Source: a virus
Reading direction: 5' to 3' (one strand)
DNA: 62,212 nt
Virus record (IMG/VR): IMGVR_UViG_3300025138_000039
Location: 1 to 62,212 of that record
Positions 59,431 to 62,212 of the stretch are shown here, in pieces (position 1 is the first letter of the stretch; each line of letters begins with the position of its first letter). Both the position numbers and the translations under genes were made by a program. The notes under the pieces were generated by a model. That model worked only from the letters and a program-made list of their open reading frames with translations, did not search any database and was not told the origin of the DNA.

Positions 59431-60240
59431 ATGATTTTAGTAGGATTAGGAGAGGCTGGAAAAAATATAGCCAAACTCTTCAAGCCACATACCAAGAATT
59501 ATAAAATAATAATTCTTGACGAAGATGACGGTATTGAAAAGAAGAGTACCGTGGAAGAATACGATGAAGCCACAATCAGATTTAAACAGAGAGGCCTCAA
59601 ATCTCACGATGAAGCCATCCTGTTTGTTTGTGGGTCCGGTAAGGTTGCTGGTGCATCACTACGTGTCCTAGAGGCACTGAAGGGCTTTAAAACAACCGTA
59701 TGTTATTTGGTGCCTGACGTTGAGTTCTGTTCGAAGAAAGAAAAGTTAAGACACAGGGTTCATTTCAATGTACTTCAAGAATATGTCCGATCAGGGATGA
59801 TTGAAGAAATGTTAATATTGGACAACAAGACTCTATTGAGCATTGCTGGTGCAGGAACCGTTACGGACTATTATGAAAAAGTAAATTATTTTATCTATTC
59901 AACTCTTCAAAACCTCATGTATTGTTCACACACGGCTGCAGACTTTAATAGGCTTCATTCTAAAAAAGAAATATCGAGAATCTCTACAATATCATTTGGT
60001 TCTTTTGATGCAGAAGATGAAAAGTTACTTTATTCACTTGACAACATTACTGAAACATGTTATTATATTAATATAGAAGAAGAAGATTTAAACGCAGATG
60101 AGACAGTCATACCGAAATGCCAACAAATCGTTAGAGAGAACAATGCACGAAACCGGGAAACTTCATTCGCCATCTGGCGCTCATCTGAGGAAAGTCATTT
60201 GTACGCCAAACACTACACTCACTTCATTCAAGAGGTTTAA
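59431..60240 (+). CDS. Tubulin/FtsZ-fold protein (divergent)
   Basis: 269 residues; SD AGGAGA precedes the ATG. The order of features follows FtsZ/tubulin: nucleotide loop VGLGEAGKNI (4-13), acidic strand end IIILDEDD (26-33), a tubulin-signature-like CGSGKVAGAS (67-76) after DEAILFV, then TTVCYLVPDVEF (88-99) like FtsZ LTVGVVTRPFSFE, and LILDNKTLL (128-136) like LIVIPNDRLL. A helix YYEKVNYFIYSTLQNLM follows. The signature is degenerate versus GGGTGTG, and the C-terminal domain is short with no GxxNxD-type catalytic loop seen. It could form filaments, like phage PhuZ, or be a non-polymerising relative. An internal promoter lies in its 3' end. Confidence 0.6.
   Translation: MILVGLGEAGKNIAKLFKPHTKNYKIIILDEDDGIEKKSTVEEYDEATIRFKQRGLKSHDEAILFVCGSGKVAGASLRVLEALKGFKTTVCYLVPDVEFCSKKEKLRHRVHFNVLQEYVRSGMIEEMLILDNKTLLSIAGAGTVTDYYEKVNYFIYSTLQNLMYCSHTAADFNRLHSKKEISRISTISFGSFDAEDEKLLYSLDNITETCYYINIEEEDLNADETVIPKCQQIVRENNARNRETSFAIWRSSEESHLYAKHYTHFIQEV
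60038..60066 (+). promoter_or_regulatory. Intragenic sigma70-type promoter, TTGACA-17-TATTAT
   Basis: TTGACA at 60038-60043, 17-base spacer, TATTAT at 60061-60066 with extended TGT. It lies inside the tubulin-like gene and would serve the small genes from 60357. Confidence 0.7.
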
Positions 60241-60356
60241 CGTTAACATACGTACATTCTGCGGAAATTCGACATCTTGGGATATTTAAATCATAATTAT
60301 TAATGAAGCAAGAGTTGCATCTTGCGACAAATATTTAGATTCTATCGGAGATTATT

Positions 60357-60554
60357 ATGAACCAGAAACAAGAAATAAAAAAACAGTTGAAAAAACTATT
60401 ACAATCTGAAGCTGAAATACTTTATCGGTTAGCAATCGATACCGCAACTCCGATAGAGGAATTAAATTATGTTGTGAATAAGATATTTGAAATGAGCAAT
60501 CTCATTTTGCGGCTCAACAAAACACTTGAGGAAATACGGAAGAATGAAAATTAA
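60357..60554 (+). CDS. Small coiled-coil protein
   Basis: 65 residues; SD CGGAG precedes the ATG. Two charged helices (MNQKQEIKKQLKKLLQSEAE and VVNKIFEMSNLILRLNKTLE), probably a dimeric coiled coil. No known family. The 116 nt before it contain only the tail of the upstream gene's transcript; I see nothing else there. Confidence 0.6.
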   Translation: MNQKQEIKKQLKKLLQSEAEILYRLAIDTATPIEELNYVVNKIFEMSNLILRLNKTLEEIRKNEN

Positions 60555-60714
60555 AGTAATGGACATTGTTTATTGTCCAAATAGAAATTTATTTGGACAG
60601 ATACACAGAATTAGAAGAGTAGATGTCCAAATAAAGTTTGTGACTGGGGATTTAATCTCAATTCACATAAACAGAATCACTTGGAACAAAGATCATTGGA
60701 GGATTAATGACTGA
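60544..60714 (+). CDS. Small SH3-like/beta-barrel protein 4
   Basis: Start at the ATG at 60544 with CGGAAG upstream; 56 residues. VMDIVYCPNRNLFGQIHRIR, then VDVQIKFVTGDLISIHINRI is a short strand-rich pattern similar to the SH3-like group but more diverged. Overlaps both neighbours. Confidence 0.5.
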   Translation: MKIKVMDIVYCPNRNLFGQIHRIRRVDVQIKFVTGDLISIHINRITWNKDHWRIND

Positions 60715-61201
60715 CCAAATTTACTACAACATGTGGGGTAGCCAAAGCGAAGAGCACAAGGACTACTTTCGAACAATAGGAACTATCGCCAACTGGATTG
60801 GCTATGCACTGATAGGTCCGAGACACAGACCTTACACAACAGAAATTATGCCCTTGTCAAACATATCGGTACTACAAACAAAAGAAAAGTTTGGTTCACC
60901 TAGGGTTTACGTCTCATTTAGTAAAGAGACGCACCTGCAAGACGCAAGACATTATAGAAGCGTTTATCAGACAGCGATCAAGCTCTTTCCCCAATATGAG
61001 AAAGCGATTAGGGATGGAATGGATTATTCAAGCTACTTGTTTGATACTGAGGAAGAATTACGGCAATACATCGCAACTCAAATAGAGTGGGCAGAGAGAG
61101 TCAGAGACGGTGGCGAGACAAACGATGATTGGTTCACCGTAAAGATGGACTCAATTAGGGAAAATGAATCTTTTATAAAAAAAGTTTGCCTTTTTACTTG
61201 A
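60707..61201 (+). CDS. Protein of unknown function
   Basis: 164 residues; SD TGGAGG is 6-7 nt upstream. Mixed helix/strand, rich in Tyr, Arg and Glu (KDYFRTIGTIANWIGYALIG; ETHLQDARHYRSVYQTAIKL). No recognised motif. Its TGA stop is part of the TTGACA -35 of the next promoter, as in two earlier genes. Confidence 0.65.
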   Translation: MTDQIYYNMWGSQSEEHKDYFRTIGTIANWIGYALIGPRHRPYTTEIMPLSNISVLQTKEKFGSPRVYVSFSKETHLQDARHYRSVYQTAIKLFPQYEKAIRDGMDYSSYLFDTEEELRQYIATQIEWAERVRDGGETNDDWFTVKMDSIRENESFIKKVCLFT

Positions 61202-61226
61202 CAAGGCATCTTAAACATGTTATATT
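61198..61226 (+). promoter_or_regulatory. Sigma70-type promoter, TTGACA-17-TATATT
   Basis: TTGACA at 61198-61203 contains the upstream stop; 17-base spacer; TATATT at 61221-61226 with extended TGT. Serves the mini-gene at 61254. Confidence 0.85.
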
Positions 61227-61253
61227 ATAAGTATAACAAATAAGGAAAACAAA

Positions 61254-61331
61254 ATGGAATTAGTAATAATGGCCTCTCTATTTATCTTCGGCTTTACTTT
61301 ATTTTGGCGATGGATTGATGAGAGAGAGTAA
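61254..61331 (+). CDS. 25-residue membrane micro-protein
   Basis: MELVIMASLFIFGFTLFWRW followed by IDERE and stop. A single membrane helix with a charged C-terminus. SD TAAGGA is about 8 nt before the ATG, with a dedicated strong promoter 28 nt upstream and another promoter directly after the stop, so the transcript is essentially this gene alone. Phages often make such micro-proteins to modulate host membrane enzymes. Confidence 0.6.
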   Translation: MELVIMASLFIFGFTLFWRWIDERE

Positions 61332-61350
61332 AAAAACTTTAAAAAAATAC

Positions 61351-61379
61351 TTGACAAGGTATCAAAACTATGTTATATT
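61351..61379 (+). promoter_or_regulatory. Sigma70-type promoter, TTGACA-17-TATATT
   Basis: TTGACA at 61351-61356, 17-base spacer, TATATT at 61374-61379 with extended TGT. Serves the gene at 61411. Confidence 0.87.
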
Positions 61380-61410
61380 ATAATAGTCAAACAATATTCT
61401 AGGAGGAATT

Positions 61411-61677
61411 ATGACAAACACAAATAACACAAACACTATGACCGTATACACCGGCACTTTCGTAACGCAAACCGGATTTGAACGAACAATGAACTTTGTT
61501 CGCATTTCAGAAGCACCAGATGGTGTATTCCCGATGACCTTGCGTGAACGAAACTTAAAAGCCGGCTATGAAACCGTGTGGGACATTGATCGTCAACAAT
61601 ACCGCACATTCAACTCCAACACTCAAGTTGGAACTATCTCGAGTTCATCTCGTGATGTAAGCATTAGATTGTTTTAA
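61411..61677 (+). CDS. Small early protein of unknown function
   Basis: 88 residues; SD AGGAGG is 6 nt before the ATG. Asn/Thr-rich N-terminus (TNTNNTNTMTVYTGTFVTQT), then a strand-rich body (MTLRERNLKAGYETVWDIDR). The promoter and SD are both near consensus, so it should be strongly expressed early. Followed by two terminator hairpins. Confidence 0.68.
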   Translation: MTNTNNTNTMTVYTGTFVTQTGFERTMNFVRISEAPDGVFPMTLRERNLKAGYETVWDIDRQQYRTFNSNTQVGTISSSSRDVSIRLF

Positions 61678-61698
61678 TACTCCGTTGGTTGAAGGTTT

Positions 61699-61729
61699 GC
61701 CGCTACCTACCAAAAGGCGGCCTGTTTTT
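61699..61729 (+). terminator. Terminator hairpin 1 of a tandem pair
   Basis: Stem GCCGC / GCGGC around a TACCTACCAAAAG loop, then CTGTTTTT. Near-copy of the hairpin 60 nt downstream. Confidence 0.75.
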
Positions 61730-61758
61730 ATCGAACCTCCAAGGCTGATAAAAGGTTC

Positions 61759-61786
61759 GCGGCTACCTTCCAAAAGGCCGCTTTTT
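61759..61786 (+). terminator. Terminator hairpin 2 of a tandem pair
   Basis: Stem GCGGC / GCCGC around TACCTTCCAAAAG, then TTTTT. Compared with hairpin 1 the two stem arms are exchanged (GCCGC to GCGGC and GCGGC to GCCGC), so pairing is kept while sequence differs. An overlapping GAACCT / AGGTTC pairing is also possible just upstream. Confidence 0.78.
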
Positions 61787-61791
61787 AGCAC

Positions 61792-61877
61792 GCGTCAGTC
61801 ACCTAGTGGATATGGTATCGCCCTTCTAAGGCGACGGGTAACACCCATCGTAGGTTCGAATCCTACCTGGCGTACCA
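61792..61877 (+). tRNA. tRNA-Arg (anticodon TCT) with an enlarged variable region
   Basis: Acceptor GCGTCAG (61792-61798) pairs with CTGGCGT (61867-61873), two G-U pairs. D stem ACC/GGT. Anticodon stem TCGCC/GGCGA with loop CTTCTAA, anticodon TCT at 61825-61827. T arm GTAGG TTCGAAT CCTAC; discriminator A; CCA encoded. The variable region is about 14-15 nt (CGGGTAACACCCAT) and can fold as GGGT-AAC-ACCC, whereas Arg tRNAs are normally class I with 4-5 nt. It reads AGA codons, which are frequent in this genome. Confidence 0.8.
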
Positions 61878-61935
61878 CTTTCTTACGACTAGTAATCTCC
61901 ATAAGAGAACCTTGGAAGATGAATTCGTGAGATTT

Positions 61936-62033
61936 GAAAGAGGAGGTTATGTGATTATTTTTATAATAACATTGTTGGTTTCGTATGAGGATCCTCAAAT
62001 CATCGAGAGCGAAATCAAACCACCTCCTCTTTC
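61936..62033 (+). promoter_or_regulatory. Inverted repeat that could sequester a Shine-Dalgarno
   Basis: GAAAGAGGAGGT (61936-61947) is perfectly complementary to ACCTCCTCTTTC (62022-62033). The left arm contains the AGGAGG that precedes the GTG at 61951. Pairing would enclose a 74-nt loop and hide that ribosome site. Confidence 0.6.
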
Positions 62034-62046
62034 TTCACCTTATTAG
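61951..62046 (+). CDS. Possible 31-residue membrane/exported peptide
   Basis: GTG start 4 nt after AGGAGGT; frame MIIFIITLLVSYEDPQIIES, then EIKPPPLSSPY and TAG. A hydrophobic N-terminal helix with an acidic/Pro-rich tail. The ATG at 61949 is followed at once by TGA, so GTG is the only start. The Pro-rich end is encoded by the right arm of the inverted repeat, so selection may be on RNA pairing rather than protein. Its stop overlaps the first base of the tRNA-like element. Confidence 0.4.
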   Translation: MIIFIITLLVSYEDPQIIESEIKPPPLSSPY

Positions 62047-62129
62047 CTCGACTGTACGGTTGCAGATAACTAACGTGGGCAGGCGCTCTATAACGTTAGA
62101 ATTGTGGGGTTCAAATCCCTACTCGAGCA
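62046..62129 (+). tRNA. tRNA-like element of unclear identity
   Basis: The two ends look like a tRNA: GCTCGAC (62046-62052) pairs over six positions with CTCGAGC (62122-62128), and the T arm TGGGG TTCAAAT CCCTA is good. The middle (62055-62104) does not give normal D and anticodon arms; it offers TAACG/CGTTA, GTT/AAC and TCTA/TAGA hairpins instead. CCA is not encoded. It may be a degenerate tRNA, an interrupted tRNA, or a tRNA mimic. Confidence 0.35.
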
Positions 62130-62148
62130 TAAATTTTATAAAACTAGA

Positions 62149-62184
62149 AATCTCAAAAACTTTTTTCGACACTTTTTTGAGATT
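62149..62184 (+). terminator. AT-rich hairpin at window end
   Basis: AATCTCAAAAA (62149-62159) is a perfect 11-bp inverted match of TTTTTGAGATT (62174-62184). It could end the tRNA transcript. TTGA at 62209-62212 is probably the cut-off -35 of the next early promoter. Confidence 0.5.
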
Positions 62185-62212
62185 ATGAAAAAAACTTTAA
62201 CTTTTTACTTGA

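Noticed and set aside
61685-61930. 81-codon + strand open frame across the twin terminators and tRNA-Arg
   Set aside because: It runs through two hairpins and a tRNA, has no SD, and is full of Arg/Pro from structured RNA sequence.
61985-62188. 67-codon + strand frame over the tRNA-like element
   Set aside because: Overlaps the tRNA-like sequence and the terminal hairpin with no SD.

Overview
The window is a continuous stretch of a tailed-phage genome, a contractile-tail myovirus of the broad T4-like superfamily. Every supported gene lies on the + strand and genes are tightly packed, often with ATGA or TAATG overlaps. The morphogenesis genes identify it: large terminase, portal, gp21-type prohead protease, scaffold, gp23-like capsid protein, gp15-like tail terminator, contractile sheath, two tube proteins, tape measure and LysM/gp53-like baseplate protein. 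It is not a close T4 relative: it carries a minimal family A DNA polymerase, a RuvC-type resolvase and a single-chain Mre11-Rad50 (SbcD-SbcC) protein. The spanin-like membrane genes suggest a Gram-negative host. A host-style lipoprotein with a Ser/Thr/Glu/Pro linker is of a kind common in Bdellovibrio- or myxobacteria-like lineages, but this is only a hint. Base composition is moderately AT-rich.

Layout. 1-7.0 kb: large tail/baseplate structural proteins, including two paralogues. 7.0-10.1 kb: DNA-metabolism genes (RuvC-like, HxGH nucleotidyltransferase, primase, pol-beta-like nucleotidyltransferase), then tRNA-Ala(TGC) and a strong terminator. 10.2-12.3 kb: small genes, including a Smr-domain gene with a non-canonical start and the lipoprotein. 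12.3-15.5 kb: the SbcD-SbcC fusion. 15.5-17.3 kb: holin/spanin-like membrane genes and cysteine-rich small proteins. 17.3-27.1 kb: head packaging and maturation (terminase, portal, protease) interleaved with small proteins sharing a 15-residue N-terminal leader, ending with a bS21-like ribosomal protein gene. 27.2-37.0 kb: virion-surface and fibre proteins, several with LamG-like domains, and a 1184-residue Ala-rich fibre. 37.2-43.2 kb: scaffold, major capsid protein and neck/connector proteins. 43.2-57.6 kb: sheath, tubes, tail-assembly gene, tape measure and baseplate. 57.7-62.2 kb: family A polymerase, a tubulin/FtsZ-like protein, SH3-like small proteins and a tRNA region.

Two regulatory signatures partition the genes. 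Replication and small accessory genes are preceded by a uniform sigma70-type promoter (TTGACA, exactly 17 bp, TATATT-like -10, usually with an extended TGT). Virion and lysis genes instead follow a CTATTTA box about 20-45 nt before the start codon, a candidate late promoter. Several rho-independent terminators separate transcription units.

The most unusual content is the following: the leader-peptide family, which resembles T4 capsid-targeting sequences cut by the prohead protease; the bS21 homologue; the tubulin/FtsZ-like protein; the minimal PolA; the Mre11-Rad50 fusion; the uniform promoter family; and a tRNA-Arg(TCT) with an extra variable arm followed by a tRNA-like element and a possible Shine-Dalgarno-sequestering inverted repeat. 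All identifications come from reading motifs; no database search was possible.
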